From positions 127,323-179,718 of the forward strand of contig PBEF01000003.1 of NCBI GenBank assembly GCA_002717625.1: a stretch of 52,396 bases of DNA. The letters run 5' to 3'. The notes under the pieces were generated by a model that saw nothing but the letters and a program-made list of their open reading frames with translations, searched no databases and was not told where the DNA came from. The translations under genes and the position numbers were made by a program. This DNA is from Fidelibacterota bacterium (lineage in GTDB: Bacteria; Fidelibacterota; Marinisomatia; SCGC-AAA003-L08; D37C17). Shown here piece by piece: positions 37,420 through 46,911 of this stretch (position 1 is the first letter of the stretch; every line of letters starts with the position of its first letter).

Positions 37420-38208
37420 ATGAAATGCCATGAAGTAGATTATAAAATTATAGGTGATGATATACAGGTTGTTGAAGTTGAACTTGATCCTAATGAAACT
37501 GTCATAGCAGAGGCAGGAGCAATGAATTATCTTCAGCCTGAGGTTATATTTGAAACTAAAATGGGGGATGGTTCTAGTCCTGAAAAAGGATTACTAGATA
37601 AAATGTTTTCAGCAGGTAAGCGTGTATTAACGGGTGAGTCAATTTTTATGACACATTTTACAAATTCTGGAAGTGAAAAAAAGAATGTTGCTTTTGCTTC
37701 TCCTTATCCTGGTAAAATTATTCCGCTTGATATGTCGAAAATAGATAATAAAATTATATGTCAAAAAGATGCTTTTTTATGTGCTGCACTTGGGACTGAA
37801 GTTAGCATCAAATTTAATAAAAAGCTTGGAGCAGGATTTTTTGGTGGTGAGGGGTTTATATTACAACAACTTAAAGGTGATGGTATGGCATTTATTCATG
37901 CCTGTGGAACGATTATAAAAAAGGAACTTAATAATGAAACCTTAATTGTAGATACGGGCTGTCTTGTTGCTTTTACAAAAGGGGTTGATTATGATATTCA
38001 AAGAACAGGTAGTTTAAAATCTATGTTTTTTTCAGGTGAAGGTTTTTTCTTAGCAACCCTTAAAGGAACAGGAACTGTATATTTGCAAAGTTTACCGTTT
38101 TCTAGATTAGCAAATAGAATTATTGCAAGTGCTCCAAATCTTGGAGGATCGAGAAAAGGAGAAGGATCTGTTTTAGGTATTGTAGGTGATATGATTGATG
38201 GTAGATAG
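37420..38208 (+). CDS. AIM24/TIGR00266 family protein
   Basis: A 262-residue beta-rich protein of the family named after yeast AIM24; its bacterial role is unknown. Typical parts are the N-terminal [22 protein letters not shown], the middle [12 protein letters not shown] and [31 protein letters not shown], and the C-terminal [26 protein letters not shown]. The frame is also open from a GTG at 37384, but the ATG at 37420 has AAGGA 7 bases before it, so I chose it. It overlaps the asparaginase-like gene by 11 bases. Confidence 0.9.
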   Translation: MKCHEVDYKIIGDDIQVVEVELDPNETVIAEAGAMNYLQPEVIFETKMGDGSSPEKGLLDKMFSAGKRVLTGESIFMTHFTNSGSEKKNVAFASPYPGKIIPLDMSKIDNKIICQKDAFLCAALGTEVSIKFNKKLGAGFFGGEGFILQQLKGDGMAFIHACGTIIKKELNNETLIVDTGCLVAFTKGVDYDIQRTGSLKSMFFSGEGFFLATLKGTGTVYLQSLPFSRLANRIIASAPNLGGSRKGEGSVLGIVGDMIDGR

Positions 38209-38707
38209 TAAATCAAAATATATTAAAATATTTGCAACAGGAGGGACCTTTGATAAAGAGTTTAATGAAATCAATGGAGAACTTTATTTTCAAGAAACTA
38301 ATTTATTTAAATTATTAGAACTTGGTCGCTCACAAATGAATGTTAAAATTGAGACTTTAATGATGATAGATAGTCTTAAAATGACAAATACAGAAAGATC
38401 GTATATCCTAGAAAAGTGTAAAAAAGAAACGACTAATCGTATTATTATTACCCATGGAACAGATACGATGGTTGAAACAGCAGAGCTTGTTGCGCAAGAT
38501 ATTAAAGATAAAGTTATTATTTTTACAGGAGCAATGATTCCAATAAAATTTGGTAGTTCTGATGGATTATTTAATTTAGGAAGTGCATTATCTTTTGCGC
38601 AGGTATTAGATCCTGGTGTTTATATTACAATGAATGGGCAATATTTTTATTGGGATAATGTTCGTAAAAATAAAAAATTGGGAATTTTTGAAAAAATTAA
38701 AAAATAA
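38198..38707 (+). CDS. single-domain asparaginase-like protein
   Basis: A 169-residue protein that matches only the N-terminal catalytic domain of type I/II asparaginases, which usually have about 330 residues. The first active-site Thr lies in FATGGTFDK and the second Thr-Asp pair in [18 protein letters not shown] and [11 protein letters not shown] follow. It stops soon after, without a C-terminal domain and without a frameshift remnant behind it, so it looks like a natural short family. Activity is not assured. An upstream TTG at 38195 is a less likely start. It converges with the DUF4340 gene, with a 2-base gap. Confidence 0.8.
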   Translation: MVDSKSKYIKIFATGGTFDKEFNEINGELYFQETNLFKLLELGRSQMNVKIETLMMIDSLKMTNTERSYILEKCKKETTNRIIITHGTDTMVETAELVAQDIKDKVIIFTGAMIPIKFGSSDGLFNLGSALSFAQVLDPGVYITMNGQYFYWDNVRKNKKLGIFEKIKK

Positions 38708-38709
38708 AT

Positions 38710-39267
38710 TTAATTTATATTTTCAGTTTCATCATTTTCATTAGCAGTAGGTACCTCTCCCCAAAATGTAGGTGTGGTTTGTAATTGGTATATAATATTA
38801 TTATTCAAAAGGAATACTTTACTATCTTGATTCATGCGTACATAGCATCTATTATATTCTGTAGTTGAATTTCCAAATACATAATATGCTGATGTATTAC
38901 CATCATAATCAATAAAAGCAAGGTGGGTCCCTTTTTCAGCTGATACATTATATATAGTCCAGTTTTCTTCTTTTGATGTAACTAAATGAGATTGTTCTAA
39001 GCTAGACATTCTATCAAATAAATTTTTAATCATATTATCTTTTAATTTAAGAGTATCATTTCCCGATATAGTCCATGTTGTATCATTTTTAATTAGTTCT
39101 ATTGCATCTTGGTTTGAGCTAATTACAATTTTATTTATAGAATCTTCTGAAATAGTAAAAAGTTTAGCTGTACTTGAAGAATAGCTATTTTGCACACTTA
39201 AATTAATAAAGTAGATTAAAATTAATCCTCCTAAGACACCTATAACAGTTATTAATTTTTTATCCAT
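38710..39267 (-). CDS. DUF4340-type membrane-anchored protein
   Basis: A 185-residue protein with one N-terminal membrane helix (LITVIGVLGGLILIYFI) and an extracytoplasmic domain that resembles DUF4340: ISEDSINKIVIS, then WTISGNDTLKLKDNMI, then the repeat-like LAFIDYDGNTSAYYVFG. DUF4340 proteins often follow GldG-like genes, as here (8-base overlap), suggesting they are part of the same ABC complex. It is short for the family, where two or three copies of the domain are common. Function unknown. Confidence 0.75.
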   Translation of the reverse strand: MDKKLITVIGVLGGLILIYFINLSVQNSYSSSTAKLFTISEDSINKIVISSNQDAIELIKNDTTWTISGNDTLKLKDNMIKNLFDRMSSLEQSHLVTSKEENWTIYNVSAEKGTHLAFIDYDGNTSAYYVFGNSTTEYNRCYVRMNQDSKVFLLNNNIIYQLQTTPTFWGEVPTANENDETENIN

Positions 39268-40780
39268 AAATCTCCATTAAATATTTAGACCTTTTTTCTC
39301 TAGAACGTTTTCTTAGTAAGCCATATCCTATAATAATTAATGAAGGTAATAATAAATCAATCCATTTCCATCTAGTTCTTAAAGAGCTATTTTCTTGACC
39401 CATAGCTTCATCAATCAGAGGTCTAAGCATTACTTCTCGTGATCGTAGTGATACCAATTCTGCATCTCCAATCATAACATCTATAATATTTTCAATGAAG
39501 GTATAGTTTTCATTGATATCATTTCTTACAATTCTCATGCCAGCAATAGACTCATCACTAAAAAAATCTGAATCAGTAATTAGAAGAATTTCTCCATCAT
39601 TATTAGTTTTTAATTTTCCTCCAATCACTTTAGATGATTCATTCAATTCATTTAAAATAGGATTAATCTCAGGCATAGCACCAAGATTAAAAAAGTCTTT
39701 CATAACAGCAGAATAATTAGAAGTTTTAAGTAAGGGTGTAAATAAATTATCATCCTTTGTATAGGTGATTTCACTCGGGAAACCTACTTGTACTACTTGA
39801 ATGCCTTCTAACCCTGTTATTTGATTTTCATACTCCTCAAAATTATTAATTGATGGAATAAAAGGATAATCTATTTGTCTTTGTATAGAAAACATTCCTG
39901 TTTGTTGCCTTGCCATTAATTGTTTACAATTTTTATCTAAAATCAAATTTGGCTCTATTTGTAACCCTAGAGAATCCAAAATATTAAAAATATTTGATTC
40001 AATGATAGTACCCTGTTGTGTTTGAATATCAGGTTTGATTCTTCCTTGAGCAAGTAATATTTTGCCCCCACTATTTATATAATCTAATAATCCTGTAATT
40101 TCTTCTGTACTTAAATCTCCTTCTATACCATTTACGATTAATAAATTCAATTCATTTGAAATATCATTTAATAGTACATTATTTTTAATGTTAAATCTTT
40201 CTTTAAGTATTGTATTTAAATTTTCATTTTTATGCTCTTTTGTTCCAGCTTTAACTATACCAATAATAGTTTCTTTATTTTCAGTTAACTTTTTAATTGA
40301 TTTAGTTAGCATATATTCCAATCCTGTATTAACGCCTAACAATTGTATTACTTCAGATTTTCCATTATATCGTATTTTCATTCCCATAAAAATAGTTTTA
40401 AATGAAATCTCATCATTATCTATCACTTGAACATCTTGAGATTGAATTCCATCAGCTTGTGCTTTGCTATTAAAATTTTCATCATTTTTAACAAAATAAA
40501 AGTTCACATTATTGCTATATGCAGAATATTCTTCTAAAAGATCTTGAACAAATCGCTTATTATTTTGTAGTTGTCCAGGTAAATCATCAGAAAAATATAA
40601 ATCGATTGTTAATGGGTCATTAATTTTTTCAATAGTTTGTTTGCTAGAGTCAGATAGAGAATACATTTTATTATCAGTTAAATCAAATCGAATGAACCAA
40701 TTCATAGATATTAGATTAACTAATATAAAGGCAATAATATAAATGGTAACATAGATTGTGGCTGATCTCTTATGGTCCAT
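39260..40780 (-). CDS. GldG-like ABC transporter auxiliary protein
   Basis: A membrane protein of 506 residues: an N-terminal helix (YVTIYIIAFILVNLISM), a large outer domain starting with YSLSDSSKQTIEKINDPL, typical of GldG, and a C-terminal helix (WIDLLLPSLIIIGYGLL) followed by a basic tail. The frame also opens at a GTG at 40792, but the ATG at 40780 has GGA 7 bases before it and starts 2 bases after the permease stop. In Bacteroidetes GldA, GldF and GldG work together in gliding; similar sets occur in non-gliding bacteria with unknown substrates. The gene order ATPase, permease, GldG, DUF4340 fits this. Confidence 0.85.
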   Translation of the reverse strand: MDHKRSATIYVTIYIIAFILVNLISMNWFIRFDLTDNKMYSLSDSSKQTIEKINDPLTIDLYFSDDLPGQLQNNKRFVQDLLEEYSAYSNNVNFYFVKNDENFNSKAQADGIQSQDVQVIDNDEISFKTIFMGMKIRYNGKSEVIQLLGVNTGLEYMLTKSIKKLTENKETIIGIVKAGTKEHKNENLNTILKERFNIKNNVLLNDISNELNLLIVNGIEGDLSTEEITGLLDYINSGGKILLAQGRIKPDIQTQQGTIIESNIFNILDSLGLQIEPNLILDKNCKQLMARQQTGMFSIQRQIDYPFIPSINNFEEYENQITGLEGIQVVQVGFPSEITYTKDDNLFTPLLKTSNYSAVMKDFFNLGAMPEINPILNELNESSKVIGGKLKTNNDGEILLITDSDFFSDESIAGMRIVRNDINENYTFIENIIDVMIGDAELVSLRSREVMLRPLIDEAMGQENSSLRTRWKWIDLLLPSLIIIGYGLLRKRSREKRSKYLMEIYG

Positions 40781-40782
40781 GT

Positions 40783-41496
40783 TTAATTCCACTTTCTTGA
40801 GCTTAAAGATTCTATTGTTAATAATAAAAATAATCCAATCATAGAAAAGAAATATATTAGATTTCTTGAATCTATTACTCCTCTGGATATATTTGATAAA
40901 TGATAATCAATACTTAAATATTGTATGGTCCCAGCAATAGCATTAGGCATGAAAATTAACATTTTATCAATTAAGAAAAATATTAGTACAAAAAATATTG
41001 CAATAATAAATCCAACAACTTGATTATCAGTTAAGCTACTAGCAAAAATTCCCATAGATGCATAAACAGACCCTGCAAGAAATAAGCCTAAATATCCAGT
41101 GAAAATTGCTCCATAATCTATATTGGTTCCAACAGCAATAAGATTAAATAACATTATTAGTGTTAGTAAAAGCCCAACAAATAACAATGATAATATTGAA
41201 AGATATTTACCAATTACTAGCTCATGATCTTTAATTGGCAGTGTACACATAACTTCCATTGTACCAATATTTTTTTCTTTAGATATAATCCCCATAGTAA
41301 TAGCAGGAATAAAAAATAGATATACTAGGGGAACAATTTGAAAGAGTGCACGCATATCAGATTGGCCAAATATAAAAAATGTATTGGAAAAAAAATATCC
41401 ATTAACTAGACTAAAAATAACTAAAAATATATAAGCCATTGGACCATTAAAATAAGACTTTAATTCTTTTAAATAGATGTGTTTGATATTATTCAT
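40783..41496 (-). CDS. ABC-2 type permease, GldF-like
   Basis: A 237-residue protein with six hydrophobic segments. The N-terminal YLKELKSYFNGPMAYIFLVI and the SKEKNIGTMEVMCTLPIKD stretch are characteristic of the GldF/NosY-type ABC-2 permeases. Its ATG overlaps the ATPase stop (ATGA) and it precedes the GldG-like gene, so the three subunits are co-translated. The substrate is unknown. Confidence 0.88.
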   Translation of the reverse strand: MNNIKHIYLKELKSYFNGPMAYIFLVIFSLVNGYFFSNTFFIFGQSDMRALFQIVPLVYLFFIPAITMGIISKEKNIGTMEVMCTLPIKDHELVIGKYLSILSLLFVGLLLTLIMLFNLIAVGTNIDYGAIFTGYLGLFLAGSVYASMGIFASSLTDNQVVGFIIAIFFVLIFFLIDKMLIFMPNAIAGTIQYLSIDYHLSNISRGVIDSRNLIYFFSMIGLFLLLTIESLSSRKWN

Positions 41497-42434
41497 GCTT
41501 TAATATTTTTCCCAGTTAGTTTCCTGAAAATATCCTCTAGATTATCTGATTTAGGATTCATTTCAAGAAGTATCCATTTTGATTTTGTTATAATTTTAAA
41601 TATTTCCTCACGAGGATCATTTTTTTCTAAATATTCAATTTCTACATGATGACCAAACTGAGATTTGTTAATTTTGTTAATTTTAATATTTTCAATTTGG
41701 TCTTCAAGTTTTTTAATTTTTTCTTTTGTTGCTCCTTTAATCTCTAGTGATAGCTGAATATTGCCCTTATGTTTTTTAATTAATTTTTTTGTAGATCCAT
41801 CTGCAACAATTTGTCCATTATCTATAATGATAATACGATCAACTGTTGCTTCAATTTCTTGCAATATATGACTAGACATTAAAACGAGCTTTTCTTTCCC
41901 AAGATTTTTAATTAGTTCTCGAATTTCAACAATTTGATTAGGATCAAGTCCTGTAACTGGTTCATCAAGTATTAAAATTTTAGGATTATGAATCATTGCA
42001 CAGGCTAATCCAATTCTCTGCTTATATCCTTTTGAACAGGCACCTACATTTTTATGTAATACTCCTTTTAATCCACACTGTTCAACTACGGTATGTAGGG
42101 CTTGTTTGAATTTTTCTCCAGTAATATTGCGAATATTTGCTGTGAATTCTAATAAATCATATACAACCATATCATTGTAGAGAGGATTACTTTCAGGTAG
42201 ATACCCTATCATTTTTTTAATTTCATGAGAATCTTTAATAATATCAAGATTATTGATTTTAATTTGTCCCGATGTTTGAGTAAGATATCCTGATAAGATT
42301 TTTAATGTTGTAGATTTACCAGCACCATTAGCACCTAAAAATCCTACAATTTCACCATCAGAAATGGAGAAATTAATAGCTTGTACAGCTTTAACAGGCC
42401 CATAATTTTTAATTAAGTTTTTGACTTCAATCAT
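41493..42434 (-). CDS. ABC transporter ATP-binding protein, GldA-like
   Basis: ATPase of the Gld-like system. Walker A GANGAGKST, the Q-loop GYLPESNPLY, the signature CSKGYKQRIGLACAM (a common variant of LSGGQ), Walker B ILILDEP with GLDP, and the switch His in MSSHI are visible. The C-terminal 100 residues form a regulatory extension seen in GldA-type ATPases. The frame runs upstream into yaaA, but the ATG at 42434 overlaps the yaaA stop (ATGA) and starts MIEVKNLIKNYG, which fits the family; this gives 313 residues. Confidence 0.92.
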   Translation of the reverse strand: MIEVKNLIKNYGPVKAVQAINFSISDGEIVGFLGANGAGKSTTLKILSGYLTQTSGQIKINNLDIIKDSHEIKKMIGYLPESNPLYNDMVVYDLLEFTANIRNITGEKFKQALHTVVEQCGLKGVLHKNVGACSKGYKQRIGLACAMIHNPKILILDEPVTGLDPNQIVEIRELIKNLGKEKLVLMSSHILQEIEATVDRIIIIDNGQIVADGSTKKLIKKHKGNIQLSLEIKGATKEKIKKLEDQIENIKINKINKSQFGHHVEIEYLEKNDPREEIFKIITKSKWILLEMNPKSDNLEDIFRKLTGKNIKA

Positions 42435-43126
42435 TTTATTTCTTTTACAAAATGGTCTTTGTCCCATTTGAATCCATCATATTTAAAATTTTTAAATTCA
42501 TTCATATCCTGTACATTATTTTCTGCTAAAAATCTTATAAATTTTCCTTTTACAGCTTTTCCAAAGTGTCCAGCGGCTGTTTTTTTACCTTTATTGATTA
42601 CTGAAAAGTCTATTTTAATTACATTTTTAGAAGGAGTATATGCTTTTCGATGTACTTGAGGCAAAAGGTCAAAAACAATATCTTCCTTTTCAAGTTCTTT
42701 AGTTATTACTGGGTTCCAATGATATTGTAGAGATAAAACATTCATTTTCAATTTATAATTTGGGATTAAAGTATTAGGAGTTAAAATTCCAAATAAACCA
42801 CTAAAAATTCTTATATGATTTTCCATATATTCTTTAGTAGCTTTATTCATAGTTTCCCAATCAACATATTCATATACAACGCCGGTATATCTTTCTATTG
42901 CTTTAGCGCAATGACTTTTGAATATATCTTGATTTTGTCGATGAAAAATTTCTGATTTTTCTTGTGAAGTACCATAAATTGATCGTAAATCCTCATCATC
43001 TAATAAGCTAAGTAATCTAACTACTTGATTAACTTCACGTTCAAATTTAAAATTTGTTTCTTTAAATGTTAAATCTGTTGATTTAACTTTAGCTTTTCCT
43101 TCGCTTGGCGGTATTAATATTAACAT
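42431..43126 (-). CDS. yaaA: YaaA/DUF328 peroxide stress protein
   Basis: A 231-residue protein of the YaaA family, which in E. coli lowers free iron and protects DNA during peroxide stress. The N-terminal LILIPPSEGKAK is the family hallmark; YTGVVYEYVDWETM, LSGLFGILTPNTLIPNYKLKM and the C-terminal GHFGKAVKGKFIRFLAEN follow in order. A possible TATACT -10 box is seen on the minus strand just upstream. The gene is translationally linked to the ABC ATPase, though no functional link is known. Confidence 0.92.
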   Translation of the reverse strand: MLILIPPSEGKAKVKSTDLTFKETNFKFEREVNQVVRLLSLLDDEDLRSIYGTSQEKSEIFHRQNQDIFKSHCAKAIERYTGVVYEYVDWETMNKATKEYMENHIRIFSGLFGILTPNTLIPNYKLKMNVLSLQYHWNPVITKELEKEDIVFDLLPQVHRKAYTPSKNVIKIDFSVINKGKKTAAGHFGKAVKGKFIRFLAENNVQDMNEFKNFKYDGFKWDKDHFVKEIK

Positions 43127-43186
43127 ATTTATATATCCTAGTATAAAATGGGTAGGAAATTTAAAAAAAAATAAAAGAAAAAAAAA

Positions 43187-45487
43187 TTATTTTTTGTTTT
43201 GAATCGATTGAACGCAAGGAGTAAGCATATTATATGCTGACCTGTCAAGCATATATATTATTTCACATTCTTTCTTTATATCTTTTTCTCTATTAAGTTG
43301 TTTATATATTTTAATTAATTGTATGCGAGATTTTACGTGATCCGGATTCTTTTTTAGAACATTCCTGAAATATTTTATTGCATTTTTTGTGTCATCAAGT
43401 TTTTGATATGATTTTCCTATTTTAAATAGTGGTTTAATGTTATAGTTTATTTTATATGATTTATTAAAATATTTTATTGCATTTTTGTATTCACCTAATT
43501 CAAAGTAAGAATCTCCTATTAATGTATAAGTAATTTCGTCATCTTCATGAAATTTAATAAAGAACAAAAAATTATCAATAGCTAAGTCATACATTTGTAA
43601 TTCCTTATATATTACACCGAGCTGATAATGTATAATTGGATCCTCTAGTGAAAATTGTAAAGCTTGTTTAAATGTAAGCATTGATTGTAAGAATTTTTTT
43701 TGTCCGGCATAACATTGTCCAAGTTCAATTAAAAGATTTTTATTTAATGGACCGCATTCAAGAGCTTTATTAAGATATACTTCAGCTTCATTAAATAGTT
43801 CTTGTTTATTTAATATAAATCCAACTTTAAAAAATATTTCATGATTTGTATCATTTAAATCAATTACTTTTTTATAATAAGCAAGAGCATCTAAAAAATT
43901 ATTCAGCTTATAGTGTGAATTTGCAATATGTAAATAATATGTTTCATTATTTTCATCAGAGATGATTAATCTTGAGTATGTATCAATGGCTTCTGAATAT
44001 CTTTCTACTTTTAAGAAAATATCACCTAAAATTTGTAAAGTTGAAAAATCATTTAAATTATTAATAATATAATCTTTCATTGGGTCCATTGCCTGAATAA
44101 ACATTTCATTTTTATAGTATACCATTCCAAGTCTATAGTTTAAATCATCAAAGGATGAGGTTCTTTTTGCCAGCTTGAAATGCTCAATTGCTTTATTATC
44201 ATCTAAAATCAAATCATAAATTTTTCCCATTTCATAATGGGCTAAACTAAAATTTGGATTGATTTCGATACATTTTTTATATGCTTCAAGACTTTTTTTA
44301 TTTAGATCTAGCTTACTATAGGATAGACCTAAATAATAGTATGTATTATAATCATCAGATTTTAATAATAAGGATTGTATTAAATAGTTAATAGCTTCTT
44401 CATTATTATCAGTAAAATATGATGCAATTCCTAAACTTAACATTAGTTCATAATTATTTTTATTTTCTTTTAATATATATTTTAAAATTTTAATCGCTTC
44501 ACTATAATCTTCTATTTGGATTAAAGATTTTGCTAAATAAAGATTTGCTTCTAAATTGTTAGGATTAATTTTTAATGCTCTATAAAAATAAAATATTGCG
44601 TCTAAAAAATTTGATTGTAAAAAATTTATTTTACCTGAGAATAATAATGGATTTATATCTTCTAAATTTGCCTCGCTGTATTTTTTAAAATACTGTATTG
44701 ATTGTTCGTAGTTTTTATCAAAATATTTGAATAAACCTAAATAGAAATAAGATAATGAATTAGTAGAATCTTGCGATACGTTTTTTAAAAATAAGTTATA
44801 TAATGTATCTTGTTGATTATTAAAATCAATAGATTCAAAATAATTTATATCAAGAGATTTTGCATTGAGCATTAAAGAGTTATTAAAATTAATAATTGCA
44901 TCATTATAATTTTGATTATTTAATTGATTAAAGCCTTCATTCATTTTTTCTAATGCATAATCGTTGATTGAATATTCTGTATCAATTTCATAATTTGGAT
45001 CTGTATTTACTAATAAATGTGGCAAGTTTAGCAGTGAATCAATTGGGAAATTATCCATATTAGTATCAATTATAGTTAGTAGACTATCTATGCGAAATAC
45101 TAGCTCGGGTTCTTTTTCATTAATGTAAATATTTTTTAATTCATTTAATGGATTAATATAAGTTTTTTGCAATTGCAGCATATGAGATGATTGAATATTG
45201 ATATATTCTTGAAGATATTCTTTTGCTTTGATTGTGTTGTTATTAATGAGATGTAGTTGATATATTTTTTCTACTAAATCTAATAAAATAGAATGCGATA
45301 ACCCTCCTATAGATTTTTGTATTTCTAATATTTCTTCATAAATAATAATTGCATCATCATATAAATCTGAATCATAATATGCTTCTGCAAGTTTATATTT
45401 TTCATGTATTGATGTATTAAATATTGGATTGCTAGAAGCAATATTCAATAAGATGAGTATTAAAAATGTTATTTTATTTAATTGCAT
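43187..45487 (-). CDS. exported TPR-repeat protein
   Basis: A 766-residue protein starting with a signal peptide or anchor (ITFLILILLNIASS) followed by tetratricopeptide repeats over most of its length, perhaps fifteen from about residue 170 on, recognisable by spaced A/Y/L patterns such as NYELMLSLGIASYFTDNNEE and YNTYYYLGLSYSKLDLNKKS. TPR arrays bind partner proteins; placed outside the inner membrane they often serve envelope assembly or secretion. No enzymatic motif is visible. Divergent from bolA, with 84 bases of AT-rich sequence between; 60 bases separate it from yaaA downstream. Confidence 0.85.
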   Translation of the reverse strand: MQLNKITFLILILLNIASSNPIFNTSIHEKYKLAEAYYDSDLYDDAIIIYEEILEIQKSIGGLSHSILLDLVEKIYQLHLINNNTIKAKEYLQEYINIQSSHMLQLQKTYINPLNELKNIYINEKEPELVFRIDSLLTIIDTNMDNFPIDSLLNLPHLLVNTDPNYEIDTEYSINDYALEKMNEGFNQLNNQNYNDAIINFNNSLMLNAKSLDINYFESIDFNNQQDTLYNLFLKNVSQDSTNSLSYFYLGLFKYFDKNYEQSIQYFKKYSEANLEDINPLLFSGKINFLQSNFLDAIFYFYRALKINPNNLEANLYLAKSLIQIEDYSEAIKILKYILKENKNNYELMLSLGIASYFTDNNEEAINYLIQSLLLKSDDYNTYYYLGLSYSKLDLNKKSLEAYKKCIEINPNFSLAHYEMGKIYDLILDDNKAIEHFKLAKRTSSFDDLNYRLGMVYYKNEMFIQAMDPMKDYIINNLNDFSTLQILGDIFLKVERYSEAIDTYSRLIISDENNETYYLHIANSHYKLNNFLDALAYYKKVIDLNDTNHEIFFKVGFILNKQELFNEAEVYLNKALECGPLNKNLLIELGQCYAGQKKFLQSMLTFKQALQFSLEDPIIHYQLGVIYKELQMYDLAIDNFLFFIKFHEDDEITYTLIGDSYFELGEYKNAIKYFNKSYKINYNIKPLFKIGKSYQKLDDTKNAIKYFRNVLKKNPDHVKSRIQLIKIYKQLNREKDIKKECEIIYMLDRSAYNMLTPCVQSIQNKK

Positions 45488-45571
45488 ATTGATTTTTTAA
45501 AATCTTCTTGTATATTAAAATGCTTAATAATAATTATTGTTCCTTAATAAAAGAGTATATAAAATTTAAAT

Positions 45572-45817
45572 ATGAAAGTACAAGAAATTAAAGAAAGATT
45601 AATGGTTCATTTTCCTGATGATAAGGTTGAAGCTTTTGATTTAAGAGGTTCAGGTGATCATTTTAGTGTAGTAGTGATTTCAGATAAATTTAAAGATTTA
45701 TCCCTTGTTGATAGACATAGAGAAATTTATTCAATCTTTAAAGATGAGATTGCAGGTAAAATTCATGCAATGCAGATTCAAACTTATACATACGAAGAAT
45801 GGCGTAATAAAAAATAA
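45572..45817 (+). CDS. bolA: BolA family protein
   Basis: An 81-residue BolA/IbaG-type protein. The fold shows the DDKVEAFDLRGSGDHFSVVVIS core, then LVDRHREIYSIF (the LxRHR helix) and the C-terminal HAMQIQTYTYEEW with the conserved His. BolA proteins pair with monothiol glutaredoxins to handle iron-sulphur clusters; no glutaredoxin gene is in this window. The symbol marks the family, not a proven orthologue of E. coli bolA. Confidence 0.88.
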   Translation: MKVQEIKERLMVHFPDDKVEAFDLRGSGDHFSVVVISDKFKDLSLVDRHREIYSIFKDEIAGKIHAMQIQTYTYEEWRNKK

Positions 45818-45889
45818 GTCTAATTAGCTTTTTTCCAGTAGAAAAATTGCTTAAATTCAGGGTCATTAAATAGGAATAAACTTCAAGAT

Positions 45890-46900
45890 ATGATAAAGTC
45901 TTCCTCTTCAAATAAAGATATAACTACCCCTGATAAATTAGATGAGGATGTAACAAATGAAAAAAGTTTGCGTCCCTCTAGATTTAGTGATTTTATAGGT
46001 CAAAAAAAGGAAGTCGAAAAATTAAAAGTTTATATAAAAGCAGCTAAAAAAAGATCAGAAGCGCTAGATCATGTAATTTTATATGGTCCACCTGGTTTGG
46101 GAAAAACTACTTTAGCTAATATCATAGCAAAAGAACTAGACGTTAATATAAAATTAACATCAGGTCCCATATTAGATAGGGCTGGAGATTTAGCTGGCGT
46201 ATTAACTAATCTTGAAGAACATGGTGTGCTCTTTATAGATGAGATACATAGATTGAATAGTGTTGTTGAAGAATATTTGTATTCTGCAATGGAAGACTAT
46301 GTGATTGATATTATGTTAGATAAAGGCCCAAATGCTCGTAGTGTACAGCTAAATTTAAATCCTTTTACATTAGTTGGTGCTACAACTAAACTAGGCAATT
46401 TAACATCACCTATGAGAGATAGATTTGGTGTAATTATTAGATTGGATTTTTATTCTAATGAAGAATTATGTGAAATTATTAAAAGGTCTGCAAGTTTATT
46501 AAACATTGACATTAATGAAAGAGGGTGTTATGAGATTTCTCGAAGATCTCGTGGAACCCCAAGAATAGCAAATAGAATTTTAAAACGTACTCGTGATTTT
46601 GCAGATGTAAAATCTAATGGTAAGATTACAGAAATAATTGCGAATGAGGCATTAGAAGCACTAGCAATTGATGAATATGGATTAGATCAGATGGATAAAA
46701 ACATACTTCAAGCATTAATAAAAAATTTTAATGGTGGGCCTGTTGGTTTAGATTCTTTAGGGGTTGTAGTATCTGAAAATCCTAAAACTATAGAAGAGGT
46801 TTATGAACCTTATTTAATTAAAGAAGGTTTTATTCAAAGAACTTCACGAGGCAGAATAGCATTAGATAAAACATTTGAATATTTAAAAATAACAAAATAG
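45890..46900 (+). CDS. ruvB: Holliday junction branch migration ATPase RuvB
   Basis: Hexameric motor that drives branch migration with RuvA. Walker [10 protein letters not shown] lies at residues 66-74, Walker [11 protein letters not shown] near 113, sensor 1 [11 protein letters not shown] and the arginine finger region SPMRDRFG follow; the C-terminal winged helix includes [10 protein letters not shown] and [11 protein letters not shown]. Length, 336 residues, is typical. The first 30 residues are a little longer and more polar than usual. ruvA and ruvC are not adjacent. queA follows, as in many genomes. Confidence 0.97.
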   Translation: MIKSSSSNKDITTPDKLDEDVTNEKSLRPSRFSDFIGQKKEVEKLKVYIKAAKKRSEALDHVILYGPPGLGKTTLANIIAKELDVNIKLTSGPILDRAGDLAGVLTNLEEHGVLFIDEIHRLNSVVEEYLYSAMEDYVIDIMLDKGPNARSVQLNLNPFTLVGATTKLGNLTSPMRDRFGVIIRLDFYSNEELCEIIKRSASLLNIDINERGCYEISRRSRGTPRIANRILKRTRDFADVKSNGKITEIIANEALEALAIDEYGLDQMDKNILQALIKNFNGGPVGLDSLGVVVSENPKTIEEVYEPYLIKEGFIQRTSRGRIALDKTFEYLKITK

Positions 46901-46911
46901 GAAGGAGACAT

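Noticed and set aside
38198-38707. Pseudogene of full-length asparaginase
   Set aside because: The downstream sequence goes directly into a convergent gene with no remnant of the second domain in any frame; short homologues are known to me as a natural group.
45828-45848. TTTTTC / GAAAAA pairing between bolA and ruvB as a terminator
   Set aside because: Nearly all A-T pairs, no T-run after it; too weak to call.
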